A stretch of DNA of 64,000 nt from the NCBI RefSeq assembly GCF_012276985.1, contig NZ_JAAXMM010000002.1, forward strand, positions 62,001-126,000, read 5' to 3'. The notes under the pieces are model-generated. The model was not told the DNA's origin. It was given only the letters and a program-made list of their open reading frames with translations, and searched no databases. Shown one piece after another: positions 16,550 through 26,474 of this stretch. The position numbers were made by a program, and so were the translations under genes. Numbering within the stretch: position 1 is the first letter of the stretch; every line of letters begins with the position of its first letter. Source of the DNA: Agrobacterium sp. a22-2 (GTDB taxonomy: Bacteria > Pseudomonadota > Alphaproteobacteria > Rhizobiales > Rhizobiaceae).

Positions 16550-17536
16550 TTATGCCGCGATATCGACGATGCCGCAGTCGCCCGCTTCCGAGGCGAAGGC
16601 CATCAGCTTGCCGGTGGCGCTCCAGGCAAGCGAGGTGATGGCGCCCTTGCCGGGCCGGCGCAGCAGCGCCTCCTTGCCGTCGGCAATCCGTACCGCCAGG
16701 ATCATGCCGTCGATGAAACCGATCGCCAGCACCTCTTCGACCGGATGGAAGGCGACCTGGCTGACCATGATGTTGGCGCGGGTGCCCAGTTCCAGCGGCG
16801 TCTTGCCCATCGGGCCGTCCTTGCCGGAAAACGGCCAGACGATAGCGGCCGGAGCGCCGGAGGAGGCGAGCCACTTGCCCTTCACCGACCAGGATAGCGA
16901 CTTGACCTTGGCCGGATAGCCGGTCATGCGCATATGGCGGCTGTCGGCGGCCTTGCTGTCGAGTTTCCAGCCATGCAGGGCATTTTCCTGCATGGTGGTA
17001 ACGACGAAGCGGCCATCCGGCGAGAAGGTGACGCCGGTATGGGCGCCTTTCCATTCCAGGTCGACCGGCGCGCCAGATGTGCCGACCCAATGCAGAGTCA
17101 CGCCATTGTAGCGGGCCGCCGCGACGCGCAGGCCTTTGGGCGCGAAATCGAGGCCTTCGACGGTGCGTTCCTCGGTGAATTGCTTGACCGTGCCATCGGA
17201 AAGCCGAACGAAGATCGTCTTGCCGATGGCATAGGCGACGGCGCCCTGCGGGCCGCTGGCGACCACGGAAATCCACTTGCGCGGCACATGGGCAAGTTCG
17301 CTCACCGTGCCATCATGGGCGATGCGCTGTACCTTGCCGTCTTCGCCGCCGGTCAGCAGCGTCTGGTTCGCGGTATCCTTGACGCAGGTCAGCAAGCCCT
17401 GATGCAACTCTGTCACCTTCTCGCCGCCGTCCATGCGGTGGATGGTGCCGGCGGAGGTTGCAAAAACCGGGATATCACCGAGAAAACTAGCCGTCAGCAC
17501 ATGGCCTTCAAGATCAAGCGGAGCAACCGTCGGCAT
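16550..17536 (-). CDS. WD40 repeat protein coupled to the COG0523 GTPase
   Basis: 328 residues forming a beta-propeller of about seven blades. Blades show the usual GH...D pattern in degenerate form, for example TGGEDGKVQRIAHDGTVSEL, GVTFSPDGRFVVTTMQENAL, AFHPVEEVLAIGFIDGMILA and ITSLAWSATGKLMAFASEAG. No signal peptide or membrane helix. Its ATG overlaps the stop of the COG0523 gene (ATGA), so the two are co-translated. WD40 proteins are scaffolds; the coupling suggests it works with the metal-chaperone GTPase, though no mechanism is known. Confidence 0.85.
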   Translation of the reverse strand: MPTVAPLDLEGHVLTASFLGDIPVFATSAGTIHRMDGGEKVTELHQGLLTCVKDTANQTLLTGGEDGKVQRIAHDGTVSELAHVPRKWISVVASGPQGAVAYAIGKTIFVRLSDGTVKQFTEERTVEGLDFAPKGLRVAAARYNGVTLHWVGTSGAPVDLEWKGAHTGVTFSPDGRFVVTTMQENALHGWKLDSKAADSRHMRMTGYPAKVKSLSWSVKGKWLASSGAPAAIVWPFSGKDGPMGKTPLELGTRANIMVSQVAFHPVEEVLAIGFIDGMILAVRIADGKEALLRRPGKGAITSLAWSATGKLMAFASEAGDCGIVDIAA

Positions 17537-18657
17537 CAGGCGGCGGCCTCGCAGGCGTGGAAGCTCTTTTCGAGCTTTTCGCGATCGAGATCGCGGCCGA
17601 TGAAGACCAGACGGCTTTCATGCTTTTCGCCATCCTTCCAGGCGCGCTGGTGGTCGCCTTCGATGATCATGTGCACGCCCTGCACGACATAGCGTTCGGC
17701 GTCGCCCTTGAAGGCGATGATGCCCTTCAGCCGCAAGATGTTCGGGCCTTGCGTCTGCGTCACCTTCTGGATCCAGGGGAAGAACCGCTCGGGGTTCATC
17801 TCGCCGCCGCGCAACGACACCGAGACGACGGTTACGTCATGGATGGCCGACGGACCGTGATCGTGGTGATCATGGCCGTGGCCATGCGCATGATCGTGAT
17901 CATGGTGGTGATGATCATGATGGTCATGACCATGGTCGTGATGATCGTGCCCGTGGTCATGGCCGCAATCGGGGCCGCAGACATGGTCCGGGTCGTCGTG
18001 ATCGAGGAAATGCGGATCGTTTTCAAGCGCCCGCTCGAGGTTGAAGGCGCCCTGGTTCAGGACCTTTCCGAGGTCGACGCCCGAACGGGTCGTCGTGTAG
18101 ACGCGGGCCGAAGGGTTGATGGCGCGCACGATATCCTGGATGTGATGCAGTTCGTCGTGGCTGACGAGATCGGCCTTGTTGATCACAACGACATCGGCAA
18201 AGGCGATCTGGTCTTCGGCCTCGCGGCTGTCCTTCAGGCGCAGCGGCAGATGCTTGGCGTCGACCAGCGCCACGACGGCGTCCAGTTCCGTCTTGGCGCG
18301 CACGTCGTCGTCCATGAAAAAGGTCTGGGCAACCGGAACAGGATCGGCAAGGCCGGTGGTTTCGACGATGATGCCGTCGAAGCGGTCGGGGCGGCGCATC
18401 AGGCCTTCGACGACACGGATCAGGTCGCCGCGCACGGTGCAGCAGACGCAGCCATTGTTCATCTCGTAGATTTCTTCGTCCGATTCGACGATCAGGTCGT
18501 TGTCGATGCCGATCTCGCCGAATTCGTTGACGATGACCGCATATTTCTTGCCGTGGTTTTCCGACAAGATGCGGTTCAGCAGCGTCGTCTTGCCGGCACC
18601 GAGATAGCCGGTCAGAACGGTCACGGGAATAGGCTTGATGGCAGCAGTTTCGGTCAT
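17536..18657 (-). CDS. COG0523 (CobW/ZNG1-type) metallochaperone GTPase with His-rich insert
   Basis: 373 residues. G3E-family GTPase: Walker A in [12 protein letters not shown] (residues 17-28), the metal site CVCC (70-73, CXCC motif), ETTG (99-102) and NKAD (160-163). Residues ~233-268 are an extreme metal-binding insert with about 21 histidines in 36 residues, alternating with Asp and Gly. The C-terminal CobW_C domain follows. COG0523 proteins deliver zinc or other metals to client enzymes and are commonly made under zinc starvation. A Zur-like box lies 39 bases upstream. A cobalamin (CobW proper) role is unlikely because no cobalamin genes are present. Confidence 0.9.
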   Translation of the reverse strand: MTETAAIKPIPVTVLTGYLGAGKTTLLNRILSENHGKKYAVIVNEFGEIGIDNDLIVESDEEIYEMNNGCVCCTVRGDLIRVVEGLMRRPDRFDGIIVETTGLADPVPVAQTFFMDDDVRAKTELDAVVALVDAKHLPLRLKDSREAEDQIAFADVVVINKADLVSHDELHHIQDIVRAINPSARVYTTTRSGVDLGKVLNQGAFNLERALENDPHFLDHDDPDHVCGPDCGHDHGHDHHDHGHDHHDHHHHDHDHAHGHGHDHHDHGPSAIHDVTVVSVSLRGGEMNPERFFPWIQKVTQTQGPNILRLKGIIAFKGDAERYVVQGVHMIIEGDHQRAWKDGEKHESRLVFIGRDLDREKLEKSFHACEAAA

Positions 18658-18695
18658 GGAAAACCTCGATCGATGGGATGGGCGGCAATGCGCGC

Positions 18696-18710
18696 TGTTA
18701 TGGTATTACC
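18696..18710 (-). promoter_or_regulatory. Possible Zur box before the COG0523 gene
   Basis: TGTTATGGTATTACC has an imperfect dyad (GTTAT...ATTAC) and resembles the TGTTATA-N-TATAACA type operator of alphaproteobacterial Zur. It ends 39 bases upstream of the start codon. The match is partial, and the assignment leans on the known zinc control of this gene family. Confidence 0.45.
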
Positions 18711-18770
18711 TCCATATAGGCGCAGCCGCGCATGAGTTCAAAGGGTTTTGTTGGTGTATGCGTGCCGCCG

Positions 18771-19613
18771 CTACCTTGGTATTGTCGGTGCACTATGGAC
18801 CGGGGCAAAATCAGCGGTGATATCGAACCGATCGACATCCCGCAGCAGGTCGATGATGCCCGTTACCGCATGGGCGAGGAGGCGTTCGCCTTTTTCGACC
18901 GTCGCCGCTGCGGCATTGCCGGCTACGCCGTCAGGGTTGAGGTCGGTCATCTTCCAGCCGAAGGCATGGGGTCCATAGGCGCGCAGATGGGTGAAGCGGG
19001 TGGCGAATTCGGACTGTCTGGAGGGGAAATCGGCGGCCTTGGCCATGTCGACCTTGTCCGGATGGAGGGCCAGCATCACAGAGGTCTCGATATCGCCGCC
19101 ATGGATGTCGACCGCCTTGTCGCTCGGGCTGATCCAGCCCTCCGGCTGGCCGAACCGGGTCCAACTGGTGGCGACCGCCAGCATGCCGAAGCGGATGCGG
19201 GCCTCGGTTGCAACGATGGTCATCAGCGGCGCATTGCCGCCATGGGCGTTCAGCATGACGAACTTGCGGATGCCCTGGCGCGACAGGTTTTCGGCAATGC
19301 CGAGCCAGCGAAACACCGCTTCGTCGAAGGCCAGGGTGCGCGTGCCGGCCACATCCATGTGCTCGATCGAATAGCCGATGGGTTCGGTCGGCAGGAAGGT
19401 TGCAGGCAGATCGGCGGGCAGGGCGGCAATCAGCCTTTGCACCAGCCCTGCGGCGATCAGCGTGTCGGTGTTGAAGGGCAGATGCGGCCCGTGCTGCTCC
19501 TGGGCGCCGAGCGGCAGGACGGCAATCCAGCCTGCGCGCGCCGCCGGTGTCAGATACGGATCGTTTTGCGGAAAATGCGGGTCGGGGCGGTGCATCGGCA
19601 GTGTATTTCTCAT
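18771..19613 (-). CDS. Creatininase-family amidohydrolase
   Basis: 280 residues from MRNTLPMHRPD; starts at 19622 and 19595 are also possible. The frame is open further upstream, but that part is antisense to the MarR gene. Family motifs with metal ligands: AVLPLGAQEQHGPHLPFNTD (Glu, His, Asp), FVMLNAHGGN (His) and DIHGGDIETSVML (Glu). This binuclear-metal fold covers creatininase and the Fe/Zn-dependent FAPy deformylase-type hydrolases such as ArfB and the MftE-like proteases. No creatine pathway genes are near, so the substrate is open. It diverges from the MarR regulator, which may control it. Confidence 0.85.
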   Translation of the reverse strand: MRNTLPMHRPDPHFPQNDPYLTPAARAGWIAVLPLGAQEQHGPHLPFNTDTLIAAGLVQRLIAALPADLPATFLPTEPIGYSIEHMDVAGTRTLAFDEAVFRWLGIAENLSRQGIRKFVMLNAHGGNAPLMTIVATEARIRFGMLAVATSWTRFGQPEGWISPSDKAVDIHGGDIETSVMLALHPDKVDMAKAADFPSRQSEFATRFTHLRAYGPHAFGWKMTDLNPDGVAGNAAAATVEKGERLLAHAVTGIIDLLRDVDRFDITADFAPVHSAPTIPR

Positions 19614-19697
19614 TCTCGACATTGCTTTTAAGGCCGTATAAACGTTAGCCGGCATAGGAATAGCCGGCCAAACGCCGCGGGCGGCACAGGGGGGAAG

Positions 19698-20189
19698 ATG
19701 TCGAAAAAAGACAAGGGCGACAAGAAAAACAAATCGGGCAAGAAAAAAGAGGCAGACGACGTCTCGCTGGCCGGTCTTGGCGCCGCCATTACTCAGGCGG
19801 CGCGCAGCATGCGTACCCTGCAGTCGCGCAGCCTGTCTGCGAGCGGGCTCTATGCGGGTCAGGACGGCGTCATTCTTCTCCTGTCGGCGGAAGACGGCCA
19901 GACGCCCGGTGCGCTTGCCCAGCAGCTCGGCGTCAAGGCGCCGACGATGACCCGCACCATCGGCCGCATGGAGGCGCAAGGTTTTCTGGAACGCCGCGCC
20001 GACGATCGGGACGCACGGCTGACCAAGGTCTACCTGACGGAAACGGGACGCAGTTCGTCTGAGCGCATCGAGGCGGCAACAGTGGATTGCGACCGACGCG
20101 CCACCAAGGGCATGTCGGGCAAGGAAGTGAAGCAGCTGCTGCGGCTGCTGGCGACAATGGATGCCAATCTGCAGTCGAGTGATCCGTAA
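19698..20189 (+). CDS. MarR-family transcriptional regulator with Lys-rich N-terminus
   Basis: 163 residues. The first ~20 residues are almost all charged and lysine-rich (KKDKGDKKNKSGKKKEAD), an unusual tail ahead of a regular MarR winged helix: LYAGQDGVILLLSAEDGQTP, then LAQQLGVKAPTMTRTIGRME, then the wing FLERRADDRDARLTKVYLTE. The tail may add non-specific DNA affinity. The gene is divergent from the creatininase gene (84-bp gap), the most likely target. Confidence 0.9.
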   Translation: MSKKDKGDKKNKSGKKKEADDVSLAGLGAAITQAARSMRTLQSRSLSASGLYAGQDGVILLLSAEDGQTPGALAQQLGVKAPTMTRTIGRMEAQGFLERRADDRDARLTKVYLTETGRSSSERIEAATVDCDRRATKGMSGKEVKQLLRLLATMDANLQSSDP

Positions 20190-20253
20190 TGGCACGCTGA
20201 CGCAGGCCGTCGGCGGGACTGAATTTCCAAAGAAAAAGGCAATTGCGAAACGG

Positions 20254-20283
20254 GATTAAATTGTTTAATTAAAATGTTTAATC
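20254..20283. promoter_or_regulatory. AT-rich palindrome upstream of the LacI gene
   Basis: A 30-bp near-palindrome centred at 20268.5. GATTAAA and TTTAATC form the ends and TTTAATTAAA the centre. It also contains TGTTTAAT twice, 13 bases apart. It lies 58 bases before the LacI start, so it may be an autoregulatory operator or a promoter-proximal site. Confidence 0.5.
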
Positions 20284-20341
20284 GAACTTGCGCGTCCAGA
20301 TTGGCGCCGGGTCCTGTTTGATCTGCCGAGTGGGAGGACAC

Positions 20342-21358
20342 GTGGCACAGAAAATCAAGCTGTCAACGATCGCCGAGAGTCTCGGCCTGTCCACCGCCAC
20401 CATATCGCTGGCCCTGCGCGACAGTCCGCTTGTGGCGACTGACACACGCGAGAAGATCAAGGAACAGGCGCGGTTTCTCGGCTATATCTACAACCGCCGT
20501 GCCGCCAGTCTCAGAACGTCGCGCTCCGGCATTATCGGCGTTGTCGTTCACGACATCATGAATCCGTTCTACGGCGAGATTCTGAAAGCCATCGAAAGCG
20601 AGCTCGACCGTAGCCGCCAGACCTTCATCCTGTCGAACCATTACGATTCCGTCGAAAAGCAGCGGATGTTCATCGAAACCCTGCTGCAGCTCGGCGGCGA
20701 CGGCGTGATCATGTCGCCGGCCATCGGCACGCCGCCGGAGGATGTGATGCTCGCCGAGGAAAACGGCATGCCGGCGATCCTCGTGGCGCGTTCCATGGAC
20801 GGGGTCGACCTGCCGACTTATCGCGGCGACGACAGCTACGGCATATCGCTGGCCACCAATCACCTGATCGGCCTTGGCCACCGCACCATCGCCATGATCG
20901 GCGGCACCGATCAGACCTCGACCGGCCGCGACCGCTACCAAGGCTATGTCAACGCGCTGCGCAAGGCCGGAATCGAGGTGGATCCCGAGCTTCGCATCCC
21001 AGGCCCGCGCACCAAGCAGGGCGGGTTCGAGGCTGCGGTGAATTTCCTGTCGCTGCCGCAAAAGCCGACGGCGGCCGTCTGCTGGAACGATCTGGTGGCC
21101 ATCGGCCTGATGAACGGCATCGCGCGCGCCGGCCTGACGCCGGGCCGGGATATTTCCGTGACGGGCTATGACGATCTGGAGGAGGCCTCCATCGCCACGC
21201 CATCGCTGACGACCGTATGGAATGGTCAGGCCGAGGTCGGAAGGCTTGCAGCCCGCGCGCTTCTGGATAAGCTGGCCGGCAGTCACGAGCCGGACGGCAT
21301 CCACCTGATCAAGCCGGAAATGCGGATCCGGCAGTCGACCGGACCAATCAAACGCTAA
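20342..21358 (+). CDS. LacI-family transcriptional regulator
   Basis: 338 residues from a GTG at 20342 preceded by GGGAGG. The LacI headpiece is IKLSTIAESLGLSTATISLA with a hinge helix near YNRRAASLRTSRSGIIGVVV. The periplasmic-binding-like effector domain follows, with FILSNHYDSVEKQRMFIETL and ISVTGYDDLEEASIATPSLT. The 2-hydroxyacid dehydrogenase gene starts 9 bp after the stop, so they form an operon. The ligand is probably a sugar acid or related metabolite, an inference from the neighbouring dehydrogenase. Confidence 0.92.
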   Translation: MAQKIKLSTIAESLGLSTATISLALRDSPLVATDTREKIKEQARFLGYIYNRRAASLRTSRSGIIGVVVHDIMNPFYGEILKAIESELDRSRQTFILSNHYDSVEKQRMFIETLLQLGGDGVIMSPAIGTPPEDVMLAEENGMPAILVARSMDGVDLPTYRGDDSYGISLATNHLIGLGHRTIAMIGGTDQTSTGRDRYQGYVNALRKAGIEVDPELRIPGPRTKQGGFEAAVNFLSLPQKPTAAVCWNDLVAIGLMNGIARAGLTPGRDISVTGYDDLEEASIATPSLTTVWNGQAEVGRLAARALLDKLAGSHEPDGIHLIKPEMRIRQSTGPIKR

Positions 21359-21367
21359 GGAGAGACG

Positions 21368-22327
21368 ATGAGCCAGCAAAAGTCCGCCATTCTCGTGCCG
21401 GGCAAGATACACCCGCGCGTCCTTGACCGGTTGCAGGCCGAGTTCGATATCCTGACGGCGCCGCAAGGCGCGCCACTGGAGCTTGGCGAGGCGGATGCGG
21501 CGCGGGTGCGCGGCATTGCCGTGTCCGGCGCGGTTCCGGCTGCCTGGATGGAACGGCTGCCCAATCTGGAAATCATCGCCAATTTCGGCGTTGGCTATGA
21601 TGGCGTGGATGTGGCGGCCGCCGCCAGCCGTGGCATCATCGTCACCAATACGCCCGATGTGCTGGACGACGAAGTGGCCGACACGACCATTGCGCTGCTG
21701 ATCAACACGGTCCGGCAATTGCCGCGGACCGAGGCCTATCTGCGGGAGGGACGCTGGGCCAACAACGGGCCATTCCCGCTCTCGCCGCTGTCGCTGCGCG
21801 GTCGCCATGTCGGTCTTTTTGGCCTCGGGCGCATCGGTGGCGAGATCGCCAAGCGGCTGGAGCCGTTCAAGGTCAAGATCAGCTATCACACCCGCCGGCC
21901 GAAGGCCGATTGCCCCTATGGCTATCACGCCTCGTTGCTGGATCTGGCCGCTGCGGTCGATACGCTGATTTGCATCGTGCCAAAGACAGCCGAGACCCAT
22001 AAGGCGATCGATGCCGCGGTGCTGAAGGCGCTGGGGCCTAACGGCGTGCTGATCAATGTCGGCCGCGGCTGGAGCGTCGACGAAGACGCGCTGATCGCCG
22101 CTTTGCAGGACGGCACGATCGCTGCCGCGGGGCTCGATGTGTTTCAGGAGGAGCCGAAGGTGCCGCAGGCGCTGATCGACCTGCCGAACGCCTCGCTTCT
22201 GCCGCATGTCGCCTCGGCCTCCGTGCCGACGCGCAATGCCATGGCAGACCTGGTGGTCGACAACCTGATCAGCTGGTTTGGCAACGGCACAGTGCTGACG
22301 CCGGTTCCGGAAACGCCGCCGAAATAG
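21368..22327 (+). CDS. D-2-hydroxyacid dehydrogenase (GhrB-like)
   Basis: 319 residues. NAD(P)-binding loop FGLGRIGGEIAKRLEPF; catalytic residues Arg in INVGRGWSVDE, Glu in GLDVFQEEPKVP, and His in LLPHVASASV. An AAGGAGAG ribosome site precedes the ATG. The family reduces glyoxylate, hydroxypyruvate or 2-ketogluconate with NADPH, or oxidises the hydroxyacids. It follows a LacI regulator that is probably its specific regulator, suggesting use in sugar-acid catabolism. The exact substrate is not readable. It converges with the next gene with only 6 bp between the stops. Confidence 0.88.
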   Translation: MSQQKSAILVPGKIHPRVLDRLQAEFDILTAPQGAPLELGEADAARVRGIAVSGAVPAAWMERLPNLEIIANFGVGYDGVDVAAAASRGIIVTNTPDVLDDEVADTTIALLINTVRQLPRTEAYLREGRWANNGPFPLSPLSLRGRHVGLFGLGRIGGEIAKRLEPFKVKISYHTRRPKADCPYGYHASLLDLAAAVDTLICIVPKTAETHKAIDAAVLKALGPNGVLINVGRGWSVDEDALIAALQDGTIAAAGLDVFQEEPKVPQALIDLPNASLLPHVASASVPTRNAMADLVVDNLISWFGNGTVLTPVPETPPK

Positions 22328-22333
22328 CTCGGA

Positions 22334-23086
22334 CTAGCTGCGGTCGCCCGCATAGGCGCGGACCGCGTTGCCAAAGGCTTCGAACAGGGCGCGGGACGGG
22401 GCATCCGTCTCTGCCCAGTATTCCGGGTGCCATTGCACACCGATGGCAAAACCCTTGGCATCGATCACCGAGACGGCCTCGATCGTGCCGTCTTCGGCGA
22501 CGGCTTCGACCTGCAGGCGGGGTGCCGTTTTCGAGATCGCCTGGCGGTGCAGGGAGTTGACCATGACCTCGCCCGTGCCGAGATAGCGGGCAATGCAGGA
22601 TCCTTTGGCGACGATGACGTTCTGGCGGACCGCAAACGCCGTGTCGCGGTCGACATCGGCCGGCTTGCGATGGTCCCAGACGCCAGGCTGCTCCTGGATC
22701 TCGCTGGCCAATGTTCCGCCAAGGGCGACGTTCAATTCCTGAATACCCCGGCAGATGGCCAGCAGCGGAATACCGCGATCGAGCGCCCGTTTGATCAGCG
22801 GCATGGTGGTGGCGTCGCGGGCCGGATCGAAGGGGCCGTCGCTGTCGCGGGCTTCCTGGCCGTAGAGCGAGGGATGGACATTGGTCGCCGAGCCCGAGAC
22901 CAGCAGCCCGTCGACTCGGTCGAGAATGGCGTCCGTGTCATTGCCGGCCTCGAAGGCGGGGATGATGAAGGACATGACATCGGCCACCTTCAGGGCGGCG
23001 CGGACATACTGATTCTGCGCGGCATGCCAAGTCGTTCCGTCGAATTCTCTGATATCGGCGGGAATGGCGATGATCGGCTTGGGCAT
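22334..23086 (-). CDS. Class I glutamine-amidotransferase-like hydrolase (PuuD-type)
   Basis: 250 residues. The nucleophile elbow is LLAICRGIQELNVALGG with the catalytic Cys; the His-Glu pair is in IGVQWHPEYW; DGLLVSGSATNVHPSLYG is the oxyanion strand region of the peptidase C26 family. The closest characterised relative is PuuD, gamma-glutamyl-GABA hydrolase of putrescine degradation. No other puu genes are here, although ornithine decarboxylase is 11 kb away. The function may be on another gamma-glutamyl compound. The start (23086) has only a weak ribosome site. Confidence 0.88.
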   Translation of the reverse strand: MPKPIIAIPADIREFDGTTWHAAQNQYVRAALKVADVMSFIIPAFEAGNDTDAILDRVDGLLVSGSATNVHPSLYGQEARDSDGPFDPARDATTMPLIKRALDRGIPLLAICRGIQELNVALGGTLASEIQEQPGVWDHRKPADVDRDTAFAVRQNVIVAKGSCIARYLGTGEVMVNSLHRQAISKTAPRLQVEAVAEDGTIEAVSVIDAKGFAIGVQWHPEYWAETDAPSRALFEAFGNAVRAYAGDRS

Positions 23087-24494
<1,408 letters not shown>

Positions 24495-24519
24495 GCTTCT
24501 CCTGCCTCGTTTCATGAGA

Positions 24520-24554
24520 AAGCCTCGGGATGACCATCGTCCCGAGGCTTTTTG
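24520..24554. terminator. Strong hairpin terminator after the TRAP binding-protein gene
   Basis: AAGCCTCGGGA pairs perfectly with TCCCGAGGCTT over a 9-base loop, followed on the + strand by TTTTTG. It sits 25 bases after the binding-protein stop. It can serve the + strand well. Confidence 0.9.
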
Positions 24555-24572
24555 CATGGCGTCTGCTTGATG

Positions 24573-24600
24573 AAAAAAGGCCCCGATGCGGGGCCTTTTC
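24573..24600. terminator. Second, bidirectional terminator before the convergent permease gene end
   Basis: AAAAGGCCCCG (24575-24585) pairs perfectly with CGGGGCCTTTT (24589-24599) over an ATG loop. A and T runs on both sides let it work in both directions, and it lies 35 bases beyond the dctM stop on the minus strand. Confidence 0.88.
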
Positions 24601-24634
24601 AAATACCTTCATAGCTCGTCTTGCGACAATGCCG

Positions 24635-26473
24635 CTAGTTGAACTTCGGCGGCTGGCTGAGGTCCATGCCGGGGGCAGGGGTGGTCGTGGCCGGAGCTTG
24701 GCCGGGCAAGCCGTTGTTGCCGTTGCCGCCCAGCGGCGGCAGACCGAAGGCCGGAGCTTGACCTTGACCGCCCTTGCCGTCGGAGCCGAGCGGTGGCAAT
24801 CCGAGACCACCCGGTGCCTGCGGTGTCGCACCCGATGCATTGGAGTTGTTGTTGCCAAAGCCCGGGATCTGGATCTGGATGGTACTGGGATCCACGGTTT
24901 CGTGCCCGCTCTTGTAGCGCATCACCAGACCGGGGAAGGCAATGACCACCAGGATCATGATGAACTGGATGACGATGTAAGGGAAAACGCCCTTGTAAAT
25001 AGCGATCGTGCTGACCCCGGCCATCATCTTGCCGGTCACCTGGTCCTTCCACGAACCGGCCGGCGTGATGGAGCGCAGGTAGAACAGCGAGAAGCCGAAG
25101 GGCGGCGTCAGGAACGAGGTCTGCAGGTTGATGCCGAGGATGACCCCGAACCAGACCAGGTCGATGCCGAGCTTGTCGGCCACCGGCGCCAGCAGAGGGA
25201 CCATGATGAAGGCGATCTCGAAGAAGTCGAGAAAGCAGCCGAGGATGAAGACAATAATGGTGACGACGATCAGGAAGCCATATTCGCCGCCCGGCAGTGC
25301 CAGCAGCAGTTCCTCGATCCAGACATTGCCGTTGATGCCGTAGAAGGTCAGGCCGAAGACGCGTGCGCCGATCAGGATCATCATGACGAAAGCCGACAGC
25401 TTGGTCGTGGCATCCAAGGCATGCTTGAGGGTCGCCATGGACAGGCGGCCTTTCATCGCGGCCATCAGCAAGGCACCTGCGGCCCCCATGGCGCCGCCTT
25501 CGGTTGGCGTGGCGATGCCGAGGAAGATGGTGCCCAGCACGAGGAAGATCAGCGCCAGCGGCGGGATCAGCACGATGACCACCTGCTGGGTCAGCCTGGA
25601 AATGACGTTCAGGCTGAAGGTTCGATTGGCCAGCGCGATCAGGTAGACCGTGATCACTCCGAAGGCCAGGGCTGCAACCAGCCGCCATTCCGGGCTGGCA
25701 ATGCCGAGGAAAAGCACTTCATGGCCGAGGAAATACAGGGCCACCGAGATGGCCAGCATCACAAACAGCGACGTCACGCCATCACCGAGCGTGCGCGCTT
25801 CCTTCGGCAGGGCCGGCGCCCAGTCGGGGCGAACCATGGTGACGGCGAAGATGTAGAGGCAGTAAGCGGCGACGATCAGCAGGGCTGGATAGAGCGCGCC
25901 GACATACATGTCGCCGACCGAGCGGCCGAGCTGGTCGGCCATGACGATCAGCACCAGTGAGGGCGGGACGATCTGTGCCAGCGTACCGGATGCGGCGATG
26001 GTGCCGGCCACCAGGGGCTGGTTATAATGATAGCGCAGCATGATTGGCAGCGAGATCAACCCCATCGCCATCACCGATGCCGCAACGACGCCGGTCGTGG
26101 CGCCCAGCAGGGCGCCGACCAGGATGACCGCATAGGCAAGACCGCCACGGATCGGTCCGAACAGCTGACCGATCGTATCCAGCAGGTCTTCCGCCATGCG
26201 CGACCGCTCGAGGATCAGTCCCATCAGGGTGAAGAAGGGGATCGACAGCAGCGTGTCATTGTACATGATGCCGTAGATGCGTTCCGGGTGGGATTGCAGC
26301 AGCGGCCAGAACAGCCGGATCTCCGGCGAGATGGTGGACAGCTCGACACCGAGGGCGAAATAGATCAGTCCGCCGGCAGCCAGCGTAAAGGCGACGGGAT
26401 AGCCGAGCAGCAGCATCAGCATGACCGTCGTGAACATGATCGGCGCGAGATTGTGGGCGATGAAATCGATCAT
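24635..26473 (-). CDS. TRAP transporter large permease (DctM) with long disordered C-terminus
   Basis: 612 residues, longer than the usual ~430-450-residue DctM or the ~500-residue versions. About a dozen membrane helices begin with APIMFTTVMLMLLLGYPVAF. Family motifs include ALLGATTGVVAASVMAMGLI, MADQLGRSVGDMYVGALYPA, ATPTEGGAMGAAGALLMAA and FLTPPFGFSLFYLRSI. The last ~80 residues form a Gly-, Pro-, Asn- and Gln-rich tail with repeated GLPPLG units, probably disordered in the cytoplasm or periplasm. It starts 1 bp after the small permease gene and works with it and the binding protein for sodium-driven uptake. Confidence 0.92.
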   Translation of the reverse strand: MIDFIAHNLAPIMFTTVMLMLLLGYPVAFTLAAGGLIYFALGVELSTISPEIRLFWPLLQSHPERIYGIMYNDTLLSIPFFTLMGLILERSRMAEDLLDTIGQLFGPIRGGLAYAVILVGALLGATTGVVAASVMAMGLISLPIMLRYHYNQPLVAGTIAASGTLAQIVPPSLVLIVMADQLGRSVGDMYVGALYPALLIVAAYCLYIFAVTMVRPDWAPALPKEARTLGDGVTSLFVMLAISVALYFLGHEVLFLGIASPEWRLVAALAFGVITVYLIALANRTFSLNVISRLTQQVVIVLIPPLALIFLVLGTIFLGIATPTEGGAMGAAGALLMAAMKGRLSMATLKHALDATTKLSAFVMMILIGARVFGLTFYGINGNVWIEELLLALPGGEYGFLIVVTIIVFILGCFLDFFEIAFIMVPLLAPVADKLGIDLVWFGVILGINLQTSFLTPPFGFSLFYLRSITPAGSWKDQVTGKMMAGVSTIAIYKGVFPYIVIQFIMILVVIAFPGLVMRYKSGHETVDPSTIQIQIPGFGNNNSNASGATPQAPGGLGLPPLGSDGKGGQGQAPAFGLPPLGGNGNNGLPGQAPATTTPAPGMDLSQPPKFN

Positions 26474-26474
26474 C

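Noticed and set aside
17850..17965. Repeated GATCATG/CGTGATC-like units that look like a short tandem repeat or CRISPR-like array
   Set aside because: They encode the His-Asp-Gly-rich metal-binding insert of the COG0523 GTPase; units are irregular and lie in frame.
17536..18657. CobW of cobalamin biosynthesis
   Set aside because: No cob genes nearby, and the His-rich insert with a Zur-like site fits a zinc metallochaperone better.
20363..22207. 614-residue open frame opposite the LacI and dehydrogenase genes
   Set aside because: It spans two genes that have ribosome sites and full motif sets; no homology visible in the antisense frame.
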